From Mesostigma viride (lineage: Eukaryota > Streptophyta > Mesostigmatophyceae > Mesostigmatales > Mesostigmataceae), in contig RPFO01000412.1 in assembly GCA_009746045.1 (NCBI GenBank), positions 804,662-868,661 on the forward strand: a stretch of DNA of 64,000 nt. Reading direction: 5' to 3'. A program made the translations under genes and the position numbers. How positions within the stretch are numbered: position 1 is the stretch's first letter; each line of letters begins with the position of its first letter. The notes beneath the pieces are model-generated. The model saw nothing but the letters and a program-made list of their open reading frames with translations. It was not told the DNA's origin and did no database searches. This document shows positions 21,494-30,174 of the stretch, one piece after another.

Positions 21494-22597
21494 ATGACCT
21501 CAGTGACAGCCCCAGAGCGAAATTTCATAGCAAAGCTCAAGCAAGAAGCCAGGGAGGGATGCACCCCAAAGGAGGCCGCAACTGCGGTCCAGAAGATCCT
21601 AGGGGAGGGGCATTGGCTAGAGCGGATCCAGAAGCTCAATCCGGGGCGTGCCAAGAACGTCATGGACGTGTTGGAGAAAAGGGGGTTTGTCAGCGACTGG
21701 GATGGGGAGGAGGCCCTGGCCGATGTGCTAGCAGCGCAACTGGGGGAGGCTATTGCAGAGCCGGATCCACCAGTGTCAGCAGGTGGGGTGGGAGCTGGGG
21801 GTGTTCCCCCTTCGGCAGGTGGAAGCGGAGGGGCGGGGCATGGTGGACCGGGCGCTGGCGAGGAGGATGGCGCCCCTGGGGCGATCGACCAGGATGTGGC
21901 GGACCTGGACCGGAACATAGGTCGGTTGCTGGGGACCGAGACGGGCTATGCAACGCCAGCGGGAGGGCTTCCATCCCGCCCGGGCAACGCCCGCACTGGC
22001 GGAGATATTGGCGACCTGATATCGGCCATGTCGAAGCTGCTGGACCAGGCAAAGACTCCAGCAACTGCAAGCCCAGCCGCAGCGGCGACTGCTGGCAGGC
22101 TGGCGCGCACGAAGGGGGTGGCGCTGAGCGGGCATGCAGTGCCGGTCCTGGTGAGCAACATGCTGGAGGCGGTGCTGCCGGGGATGCTGGACTACGCAGA
22201 GAGCGTGGGGGGGAAGTCAATCCGTGCATCGTTAATGCTGACGATGCACGGCAGCTCGGCCAGCGGGGAGAGGAGGATGCTGCTCCTGCAGATGGCAGGA
22301 ATTCTGGACACGATGGTGACAGAATTTGGCTACTGGGCCACGCCACGCTCCGAAGTAATTCTGGAGCTGGCAGCAGCCGAGTACCTGGCAAAGCTGATCA
22401 CGGCATGCCAGCTGGTGGATGTGGGGTCGACGGGTTGGAAGGGGACTCCGTCGGCAATGCTGCCATTCCAGGAGGGAGGAGCAATGCTGGCGTCTCCGGC
22501 GGTGCGGGCGGCGATGAGCATGGGGAAGCTGCAGCACAAGCTGGAGCAGGGTCCCGGCAAAAAGGGGCAGGGCGGCCCGTCCAACAACAACAAGTGA
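21494..22597 (+). CDS. Gag-like ORF1 of the tyrosine-recombinase element
   Basis: 367 residues from ATG 21494, the first ATG after the A1 TATA box. The N-terminus (about 1-95) is helical and charged (NFIAKLKQEAREGCTPKEAA). Residues about 95-125 are a Gly/Pro linker. The central part (about 130-330) is Ala/Leu/Met-rich and helical, and the C-terminus is Gly/Asn/Lys-rich (GKKGQGGPSNNNK). There is no zinc knuckle and no recognised domain. Its position before the RT ORF fits the structural protein of DIRS-order elements; I infer this from position only. Confidence 0.7.
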   Translation: MTSVTAPERNFIAKLKQEAREGCTPKEAATAVQKILGEGHWLERIQKLNPGRAKNVMDVLEKRGFVSDWDGEEALADVLAAQLGEAIAEPDPPVSAGGVGAGGVPPSAGGSGGAGHGGPGAGEEDGAPGAIDQDVADLDRNIGRLLGTETGYATPAGGLPSRPGNARTGGDIGDLISAMSKLLDQAKTPATASPAAAATAGRLARTKGVALSGHAVPVLVSNMLEAVLPGMLDYAESVGGKSIRASLMLTMHGSSASGERRMLLLQMAGILDTMVTEFGYWATPRSEVILELAAAEYLAKLITACQLVDVGSTGWKGTPSAMLPFQEGGAMLASPAVRAAMSMGKLQHKLEQGPGKKGQGGPSNNNK

Positions 22598-22793
22598 GGG
22601 AGCGGTGCCTTCTTCCACTACCTCTTCCAGCACCCCTGCCACCTCGTGACTGGTGGCAGCAGGTACGCTCAGGCCGTAGGCGCGATAGGATGAGTCGGGC
22701 TTTTAATGCTCGCACACTAGCCTGTCAGACGGTTAGGGCGTTAAACTGGATGGGGGGGGGGGGCGAGACCCGCCTGCTGTAGATTCAGCCCGT

Positions 22794-25724
22794 GTGCCCG
22801 GGCCTCTGCAGCAGGCGGCCCTAGATGGGATCGATGATGCTTGCAGGTCCTTTGTCCGCCGGAACGGTGGTTCCGTAGCGGCAATGGCAGGATCTGTAGT
22901 GGATGGGGGTGAATATGCTGAAGGAGCCCCTTACGAACCGTTAGTGGCCGCACGCTTGGCCTTGCCTGGTCCGGGGGAAGGTGGCCAAGTGGATGTGCTG
23001 AACTTACTACCCCCCTCTTGGGGAGCAATTTTGAATGATGAGAGTAGGATGGTACGGACGCTGAGCCCAGCAGAGCGGATCTTGCAGAAGTCGATGCGGA
23101 TCTCGCGGGGGTGTAGCATGGAGGAGTTCGCGCGGGTTTGCACGGTGTGTGTGGAGAGGGGGATTTTGGGTGGATTTTTTGAGGAGGAGCCGCCTATGGT
23201 GAACGGTACTTTTGGGGTCGGAAAGCCCGACGGCCGTATACGGCTGATTGTGGACAACCGGCGTGGCAACATGCCACTACCAGATCCTATGCCCGCTTTT
23301 TTACCACACCTTGGCGTGATTTGCGATTTGCCCACGCGCGCTGGGGAGGATGTTTTTGGGGGCGTATCAGATTTGGATTCGTACTACAACAGACTCCGCC
23401 TGCCAGTTTGGATGCGGCGGTACTGTGCGTGGATGCCGGTGTGGTCGGATCTGGTGGGCCTGAGTGGGGCTCGTCGGAAGGTGTGGCCGTGGATGTTGTG
23501 CTGGCCAATGGGCAACAAGCTGGCCGTCGCCGTGGCCCAGTGTGTGCATCAGTCTGTGTTGTACCGCTGTGGCCCCAAGCCGCCGTTGGAGGCTAGTCGT
23601 GGGCTGAGCATCAACATGTCCGCGCTGATCCTGGTGGCGGAGGCCAACGAGGCGGGGGAGACCGTCCGGCTGAGGCTGGAGGAGGACCCTGCTGCGCCCT
23701 TGGCGCCCTCGCCGTGCTTCGAATCTCGGCAGGATCTGGAAGGTATGCATGCTGTGACGATCGATGACCTCCATTTCACCCACTGTGCGTCGGTGGATGG
23801 GGTGAATCAGCAGCTAGATCGTGTTCAGGCTGCCTACGCCGCTGTTGGGCTGGTGCAGAAGTCTGACAAGGTGGTACGGGCGACAGCAGAGCAGACTGGT
23901 GTGCAGGCGGTGGGTGTCATTCACCAAAGAGATGGTGACGTGGTGCCTGTTCCTGAGCGTGTGGTGGCAGTTATCGCTGCTACTCATAGAATCTTAGATC
24001 GCGGGTTTACATACTACCGCGAACTTAGTTCTGTGCTTGGGAAGTGGGTGTGGATGCATCTGCTGTGCCGCCCCATGCTTTCGGTGTGGTCTGAGACGTA
24101 CCGGCTGCTAGCAGCCATGAATGCCTCCCTGCCTGGGCGCCGCTGGCGCCTCCCTGCGGGGGCCCGCCAGGAGCTTCAGGCGGCGATCGACCTGGCCCCC
24201 TTTTTGAGGGCGGCCAGGGCCCGGCCCCTTTCTGACCGGGTCGTCGCAAGTGATGCGAGCGGCTCCGGCGGTGGGGTGGTCTACAGGGACCTGCCTGGGG
24301 CCGATTGTGCCCGGCTGGCGACCCGGCGCGAAGCGCGGGGGTGGCGGACGACAGCTTTAACGTCTGGGGAGGACTGGGACCTGGAGCGCATGGAGGAGGG
24401 GGACTACAGCCTGCTGGATAGTGGCCACTGGCGTACGGCACTGTCCTACCGGTGGCGGGGGCAGCCTAACCACATCAACGTCAAGGAGGCGATTGCTGCG
24501 ACACAGGGGGTCGAGTGGTCGTGCCGGACCAAGGCGTGTCGAGGTAAGCGAGTCGTCCGGCTCGTAGACTCCAGTGCTGTGGTGGGGGCGTTTGTCAGAG
24601 GGCGGTCGTCTTCCTACCGCCTCAACCAGCTGGTTCGGCGCTACTGCGCTCTGTCACTGGCAGGCGACACGCAGAGCCACTGGGTCTGGGTGGCTACCGA
24701 CCACAACCCAGCTGACAAGGCCAGTCGGCGTGGCGCTTGGATTCCTGACTTGACCCGGTGTGGTGACGTGCATCCCAACCCTGGGCCTGAGGGGGCGCGA
24801 CGCCCTCGGGACTTGGCACTTTTGGAGGGCACAGTCAACCCTGTGTCTACCTTGCCAGCGTACCGGCGTGCGGCGGCTGTCTACGTGGCGTGGGCGCCAC
24901 CTGGCCCTGTCGACCCAGCTGACGCGGAAGCCATTTTCTGTGAGTGGATTTCTGCTGTCTACCATGCCAGAGGCGGGCGGGGGCGTACCTTATGTCAGCA
25001 TGCCAAGGCCTGTCTGCACCTGTACTACCCCGACATTGTTCGGAATTGGGTACTGGCGGACCGCCTGCTAGCAGGTTGGCAGGGGCTTGTTCCGGCTGTC
25101 AGCCCTCCGCCTATGCCCTGGCGCCTTTGCTATTTCACTGCCCTGTTGCTAGTTTCACGTCGACAGGTGCATTTGAGTGCGTTGCTTATTGTTGCTTTCC
25201 AGCAGTATTTACGCATTAGCGAGGCGCTAGGGCTGCGGGTTCGGGATGTGGCTCATCCCGGTCACCCCCTTCTCGAGCCAGGGCCCATGGTCGGTGCCCT
25301 TGTGCTGCGCAACCCCAAAACTGCGCAGGGGGCGGCCCAGCACGTCCTCGTCCGGGATCCACTTTCTTTGTGGCTCCTGCGACGTCTGACGGCTGGCCAG
25401 CCCCCGGATGCACTCCTCTTTCGGGGCTTAACGTACAGCCAGGCTAGGCAGCAGTGGGAGGCTGTGCAGGCCCGCATGGGCATCGCAGGGATGTTTTCTT
25501 TTCACAGCCTCCGGCATGGGGGGGCGACGCACGACGCCATCGCTGGCGAGTCGCCGGAGGCCATCCAGCTGCGCGGCCGGTGGGCTTCGGCCCTCTCGGT
25601 CACGCGCTACATTGGCCTCCACCGCAGCCTCCTGGGGCGCGACATCCCACCCGCCCTCTGGGCTCAGGCCCTGGGTTTTGACCCAGCGGCTTTCCGGCGC
25701 CACTTCGGTGGCGTCGAGTTTTGA
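22794..25724 (+). CDS. RT-RNase H-tyrosine recombinase polyprotein, with internal 2A-like motif
   Basis: About 976 residues are open; the first codon of the open frame is GTG, so the true start is a downstream ATG or a frameshift from ORF1. RT: IRLIVDNRRGNMPLPDPM, SDLDSYYNRLRLPVWMRRY, catalytic TIDDLHF (Asp pair near residue 324, IDD instead of the usual YxDD). RNase H: VVASDASGSGGG (Asp ~487), HINVKEAIA, VVRLVDSSAVVG, WVATDHNPADKASR. At 658-665 is DVHPNPGP, close to the 2A consensus D-x-E-x-NPGP. Tyrosine recombinase: Arg in YLRISEALGLR (~806), H-x-x-R in FHSLRHGG (904-907), nucleophile in TRYIGLH (Tyr 939). It copies the element through RNA and inserts the circular cDNA by site-specific recombination. 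Confidence 0.9.
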   Translation: MPGPLQQAALDGIDDACRSFVRRNGGSVAAMAGSVVDGGEYAEGAPYEPLVAARLALPGPGEGGQVDVLNLLPPSWGAILNDESRMVRTLSPAERILQKSMRISRGCSMEEFARVCTVCVERGILGGFFEEEPPMVNGTFGVGKPDGRIRLIVDNRRGNMPLPDPMPAFLPHLGVICDLPTRAGEDVFGGVSDLDSYYNRLRLPVWMRRYCAWMPVWSDLVGLSGARRKVWPWMLCWPMGNKLAVAVAQCVHQSVLYRCGPKPPLEASRGLSINMSALILVAEANEAGETVRLRLEEDPAAPLAPSPCFESRQDLEGMHAVTIDDLHFTHCASVDGVNQQLDRVQAAYAAVGLVQKSDKVVRATAEQTGVQAVGVIHQRDGDVVPVPERVVAVIAATHRILDRGFTYYRELSSVLGKWVWMHLLCRPMLSVWSETYRLLAAMNASLPGRRWRLPAGARQELQAAIDLAPFLRAARARPLSDRVVASDASGSGGGVVYRDLPGADCARLATRREARGWRTTALTSGEDWDLERMEEGDYSLLDSGHWRTALSYRWRGQPNHINVKEAIAATQGVEWSCRTKACRGKRVVRLVDSSAVVGAFVRGRSSSYRLNQLVRRYCALSLAGDTQSHWVWVATDHNPADKASRRGAWIPDLTRCGDVHPNPGPEGARRPRDLALLEGTVNPVSTLPAYRRAAAVYVAWAPPGPVDPADAEAIFCEWISAVYHARGGRGRTLCQHAKACLHLYYPDIVRNWVLADRLLAGWQGLVPAVSPPPMPWRLCYFTALLLVSRRQVHLSALLIVAFQQYLRISEALGLRVRDVAHPGHPLLEPGPMVGALVLRNPKTAQGAAQHVLVRDPLSLWLLRRLTAGQPPDALLFRGLTYSQARQQWEAVQARMGIAGMFSFHSLRHGGATHDAIAGESPEAIQLRGRWASALSVTRYIGLHRSLLGRDIPPALWAQALGFDPAAFRRHFGGVEF

Positions 25725-25921
25725 CGTCCTCCTGTTTTTATCTCTCATCTTTTAGCTATCAACTCAGACCTCACCCTTGTGTGGGAGGTCAGGGGGGAAA
25801 TGGTTTAACTAACCCGAGGGTGACCCTGGGTTGGGACAAAGTACCCCCATAGCTAGGTAGTTTAAGTTTTCTTTTTTGCATGTCCTACGTATTTTCGGCT
25901 GTTAGCCATGTAAGGAGATGT
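25725..25921 (+). other. 3' non-coding part of the recombinase element
   Basis: It contains an inverted pair ACCTCACCCTTGTGTGGGAGGT that can form a stem-loop, then GGGTGACCCTGGG. It may be the transcript's 3' UTR; no poly(A) signal is obvious. Confidence 0.4.
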
Positions 25922-26546
25922 GGGTAGAGCAGGGGCACAGCTGCTGTGGGCTGGCCCTGCACATTCACATAGTGTGCTCACCCTAGCATACAGATGGCCG
26001 TGTTGCCATCTGGTAGACATGTCTGTGTTATTCCACCGTATAGAGCTAGCACACATATTGTAATAAATTTGATGTTTTGTGGTGATGCATGCAAAGCAAG
26101 GCAAGGCCAGAAATGGATTTGGTGAGCTATGCTCATTTTATCTATGACTAACCTGCTGAGCGGGGAATGCAACGCCGTATAGCACCAAAAGAAAAAATAA
26201 TTTTAGAAAAAATATTTTTTGTGCTGGCACCCGTACCCCAGCCACCCAGGTAGGGGTTGGCTGGAGAGGTGGTTGCTATAAAAGGTGGGCTTCCATTCCA
26301 GGGAAGCAGGTTGTTTCTTTTGCCTCCCACCCGCCCACCCTGGCAAAAGGGGTAGAGCAGGGGCACAGCTGCTGTGGGCTGGCCCTGCACATTCACATAG
26401 TGTGCTCACCCTAGCATACAGATGGCCGTGTTGCCATCTGGTAGACATGTCTGTGTTATTCCACCGTATAGAGCTAGCACACATATTGTAATAAATTTGA
26501 TGTTTTGTGGTGATGCATGCAAAGCAAGGCAAGGCCAGAAATGGAT
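25922..26546 (+). repeat. B1-A2-B2 terminal block of the recombinase element
   Basis: B1 (from GGGTAGAGCAGGGGCACAGC to CCAGAAATGGATT) is followed directly by A2, then CCCACCCGCCCACCCTGGCA, then B2, which repeats B1. This block is the template for joining cDNA ends into a circle in PAT/Ngaro replication. The second TATAAAAG lies in A2. Confidence 0.88.
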
Positions 26547-28805
26547 TCTATAATGACGTTCCGGTACCCAGTAAGAGCTATCTGGAAACCAGATGACCAT
26601 AGTATCATAATTAATAGTAATCTTGTTATCTTGGTGCCAATCTAATCCTAGTAATACATCAGCTGTAGTGATAGGGCCTATAGTGGCCGTCAGGTTGACC
26701 GTACGTCCTTGTATGACCAGGGGAAGGGACACCGTACCCGGGGAATGACTGGTGCGACCGTCAGCATAATGGACAGTGACAGTTTTTGTGTGAGGGGTAG
26801 GGACTAGTCCTAAACGCCTAACTAGGGCTTCGCTCACAAAGGAGCTAGCCGCACCGCTATCCACTAACACAGAGACATTCAAGAGTTCATCAGCATGCAA
26901 GAAGGGGTCTACAACAGTATGGGGAACGGTTAAGCCACCATTCAAGAACATAAGAGGACGCACACGTAGTGGTAGGGATGATTCCGCTCCTACAGAGGTT
27001 ATAAAAACAGGCAAGCAAAAATTATTATCTGGGGTACTATCTAAGGACCTGTCCAGGTTACCCCGGCTGACAGGCCTACTGTTCCCCCTCCCCCCCAAAT
27101 CCATAGGAACGAACCCCGAAGAAGACCCTGGCGGAAAAGCCACTGCTGGAGGGTCACGAGGGATTGAAGAGGGTGCGGGAGCCTGATTATCATAGGGGAA
27201 CCCTGGGGATCCTGTCTGCACAGCATTCAGCCTACTAGGGGTAGCTGAAGGAATGCGTCCTGGAGTGGGACGAATAGGAGCACGCTGAGGGGTACGAGGA
27301 GGGCGAGCGTCGGGATGAGGGGGAGCACCCGAAAGGAACTTGGGGCACTCACGTTTAAGATGACCTACTTCCTTACAATGATAGCAGGTGATATGAGAGA
27401 CATCCAGAGCTGAAAGGTCAGTCACACAAATATCTAATTCTTCTACATAGGAGTTCTCCTCCTCAGGGGTAAGACTAATATTATTAATACGGGAACGGGT
27501 AGGAAGAGAAGGCGTGGAGAAGAAATCTGCTACTCGTAAAAGATGCTGGCGCACATGCTTGAGGGGCAGGTCAGTAAAACGGTAGGCAGAGAACTGGCGC
27601 TTGACTTCACGCAATAAGGGTCTACTGAGGCCCTGAAGGAAGCGGGCACGGACTTCTGCACCCGACAAATCCCTAATTCGTACCCTCTGGGCATCAAACT
27701 CTTTCATATATTCTTTGAAGGATTTGGTACCCTGCTGCAAGGTACCAAAGGCTAATCTATCCTGCCAATCTGCATCAGGAGGGACTAAATGGTTCTCTAA
27801 ACGCTTAAACAATTCTGCCACAGAGTTTGGGTAGGCATGAGAGGCAAGAGACTCACACTGAATGAGGTTAGCAAGCTCAGGAGTAATGCAGGTAGTAAGA
27901 TAATGAGGAACTAGTACAGCATCAGAGAGGCGCCACCTATTGTGGTTCTGCCAGGACTCTGTGTTCTGGGTGAGCAACATAATGAAAGTGAAAAACTGTT
28001 GAGGGGAAGACTTGACATCCAGCTTAGGAAGGTTGGCAAAGAGGGGAAGAGCAGGAGGCTTAGGGGGATTAGAAGAATCAGTTTTTCCCATGGGGCCACT
28101 ATCTTCCACTGCTACATAAGCGGGATAGAAGGAGGGGATAGGAAAAGTTTTGGGTAGGGGCCTAGAGGGAGCCACCGTTTCAGGATGGTGCCCATAGGAG
28201 AAGGGAACAGTATATTGCTCACGAAGGGAGGAGTAGGCAAAATGATCATAATTCCTATCATCTAGGGGCATGGTACTGAAATCATTGTTAACTTCTAAAT
28301 CAGCCACACGGGTAGGGACCTGGGCAGCCTCATAGGCCGTCTCGGGGTAGGACCAGGAAGCAGGTGGGTAAAAGGGAACTGCACTAGGGCGCCCAGAAGG
28401 GCCGACAGGGGCAGAGGTACGACCCGTGTTAATGGCAGGCATTGAAGGCACAGGGTGGGAAGGAGGCCTAGAAGCATTGTTAGTGAGTGAGGACCTGCTG
28501 GAGGGGTGAGCCAAGGTTGCAGAAGGGGCAGGGGCCTGGTTCACAGCAAAAGAAGGTTCATCACTAAATCTGACTTGTGAAAGACGTTGTTCATAGGTAG
28601 GTGGGGTAATTGAGGGACGCCGGCGACCACCAGCAACAGGAGAAGGAGGTGAGGTACGCAGAATACCTTGAGGGGTAAGATGGTGTACCGTTTCCAAGGA
28701 GTCCCGTCGGTTACCACGAGTATTGTTATTGTCACTATTATTAGTAGTAGTATTATTATTATTATTGGTATGTATAGGCGACATATCTCCACCCACTGGA
28801 TCCAT
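26547..28805 (-). CDS. Gypsy Gag-protease, truncated by the recombinase element
   Basis: It starts at ATG 28805 (MDPVGGDMSPIHTNNNNN, Asn/Thr-rich), followed by a Ser/Pro/Arg-rich stretch, then the Gag core (LPLFANLPKLDVKSSPQQFF, ARFLQGLSRPLLREVKRQF). A zinc knuckle CYHCKEVGHLKREC lies near residue 475, and an aspartic protease near 640-730 (VSVLVDSGAASSFVS with the DSG active site, VLLGLDWHQDN). The frame then enters the inserted element and stops at 26406, adding about 45 foreign residues. It originally continued into RT at 21219. No frameshift is visible within this part. Confidence 0.88.
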
Positions 28806-28896
28806 GTTTAATTAAGTAAAGGAATAGGAATCTAGCTGAAAGCAACAAAGGAAAAAGGAAAAGCGTTTAAGTTCTGAAGCAAGGACAAAATTAAAA

Positions 28897-29289
28897 TCAA
28901 TCCTTTTTAACAACAGTAATGGATAAGGAACCAAACTCCAAAGTGAGAGGAGTATCTGAAGCAGATGCAGATGCAGCCCGTTTAGGGGGAGAAGAAGGAG
29001 GAGTAGCAAAGACTAGAGCTTCTACAGGAGGACGACCATGAGGAAGAGGGCGTACATGCAGGCCTAAATCTGTTTGGCTATGATCTATAAGGAACTGCTG
29101 AGCTTCTTCGAAGGACATAAATTTCTTATACCTAATTACGTTGTATACACGGTTCTGAACGATTTTCCTAGCGTCGGACCAAGAAAGGAAAATGGAGGAC
29201 CATTGAGGCGTAATCACTACGTAATATTTAGCTAGACTATTATCGCTAGAAGAATGGGAAGGAGCAGTAAAAGATCGCCGCTGGCTCAT
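28897..29289 (-). CDS. Stand-alone RNase H1 hybrid-binding (viroplasmin-like) domain ORF of the gypsy element
   Basis: 130 residues from ATG 29289. Residues about 20-70 read AKYYVVITPQWSSIFLSWSD, then ARKIVQNRVYNVIRYKKFMS and FEEAQQFLIDH. This is the Cauli_VI/RNase H1 N-terminal pattern: YYVV, a Trp in SW, a conserved KKF, then EEA. This fold binds RNA-DNA hybrids and dsRNA, and occurs in caulimovirus viroplasmin, RNase H1 and some retroelements. The rest is Pro/Ser-rich with a Lys-rich end. It lies between the LTR leader and gag, in the same direction. A role in handling the hybrid during reverse transcription is inference. Confidence 0.78.
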   Translation of the reverse strand: MSQRRSFTAPSHSSSDNSLAKYYVVITPQWSSIFLSWSDARKIVQNRVYNVIRYKKFMSFEEAQQFLIDHSQTDLGLHVRPLPHGRPPVEALVFATPPSSPPKRAASASASDTPLTLEFGSLSITVVKKD

Positions 29290-29696
29290 GGTAACGCACC
29301 TGGTAGGTCTTGAGTAGTCAAATGAGGAGAACGAGGAGAAGGCGACTTATCTCGTGTGTCTGAAACCGAACCATTTTGACGACGCACGTAGGGACGAGGT
29401 TTCCAGCGCCAGGTGGTCGTAAGTATCCGGTTTCAAGAATTCTGCGTCTGGCGATGGGTCGTCTAAATACAAAGCAGGCAAGAATGCAGAAAAAGTGTAA
29501 TCTACGAGACGCTAGTCGTCTCTCTAACGTAGAACCAAAACCATCATCTATCTACGATGGGAAGCAACATTTCTCAGGAAAACAAGACGAGGAAAAGGAG
29601 CTATCTATAAAAGGATTTTCCGCTTCGAGCAGGTCTATCTTCTAGGCAGGGCGTGTCCCGAATCGGGCAGCACTACCCCCCCAGCTCGCAGGCGAC
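29290..29696 (-). other. Gypsy 5' leader (part), next to the Copia insertion
   Basis: No ORF. Its sequence is related to 44300-44640, a second, more diverged gypsy leader, including GGCAGGGCGTGTCCCGAATC. It ends in GGCGAC, where the Copia-like element inserted; the leader resumes at 37004 with GCGACCCGCCC. The copy at 44640 (GGCGACCCGCCCC) shows the uninterrupted site. Confidence 0.75.
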
Positions 29697-30143
29697 AGTT
29701 AGCCTCTAGTCGTGGACATAGGCTAAGTACCAGATAGCAATGTGCTATCTGGGGTTTCGCACGTGTAGGCTCGGTCAGAAGTCCCGGCTATATGTGATTC
29801 GGCAGGCTAGACTATTTGATAGCCGAGTCCTGGTGACGGACGCCAGTACGTACCCAAGTAGGATTGGCGGTACGGCGTCGCCAGTACCCACTCGGGACTG
29901 ACATTGAGGTGTCGGACGTTGGACTAAGGTCCTGAGAGTCCAGCAGTGGCGTCGCGCCACTCAGGCTGCACCACAGAGCCCAACGGCCACTGTCGGCTGC
30001 TCCAGACGTGGCGGCCAGGCAGAGCGTTGCTTGTCGACAATGCTAAATGCCCTTGTGCACGTTGGGTGCGGGGCTTGTGATTTATTGTAATAAACACATG
30101 CGTTAGGCCATTGAGCATTGAGAGGCCCACTCGTTTATTAACT
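29697..30143 (+). repeat. Copia-like 5' LTR
   Basis: 447 bp. AATAAA occurs near its 3' end (TTGTAATAAACAC, about 30090), a candidate poly(A) signal. The next bases, TTGAATTAAAGTCG, do not match the usual initiator-Met primer site, so the primer is unknown. Confidence 0.9.
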
Positions 30144-30174
30144 TGAATTAAAGTCGTTTACCATAGACAAAATC

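Larger units (their letters stand above)
21220..26546 (+). mobile_element. Tyrosine-recombinase retrotransposon (PAT/Ngaro-like) with split direct repeats
   Basis: Structure A1 (21220-21424), two ORFs, B1 (25922-26118), A2 (26119-26325), 23-bp spacer, B2 (26350-26546). A1 equals A2 and B1 equals B2 as far as I can read, the split-direct-repeat layout of PAT and Ngaro elements within the DIRS order. There is no target duplication; the B1-A2 junction GGATTTGGTG and both outer borders share a T/TT core, as expected for recombinase-mediated insertion of a circle. It sits in gypsy between protease and RT, in the opposite orientation. Both ORFs are open and the repeats look identical, so the insertion is recent. 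Confidence 0.9.

Noticed and set aside
21385-22782. 465-codon frame overlapping ORF1 of the recombinase element
   Set aside because: Gly/Arg/Trp-rich shadow frame starting in the non-coding A1 repeat; ORF1 at 21494 has the plausible start and composition.
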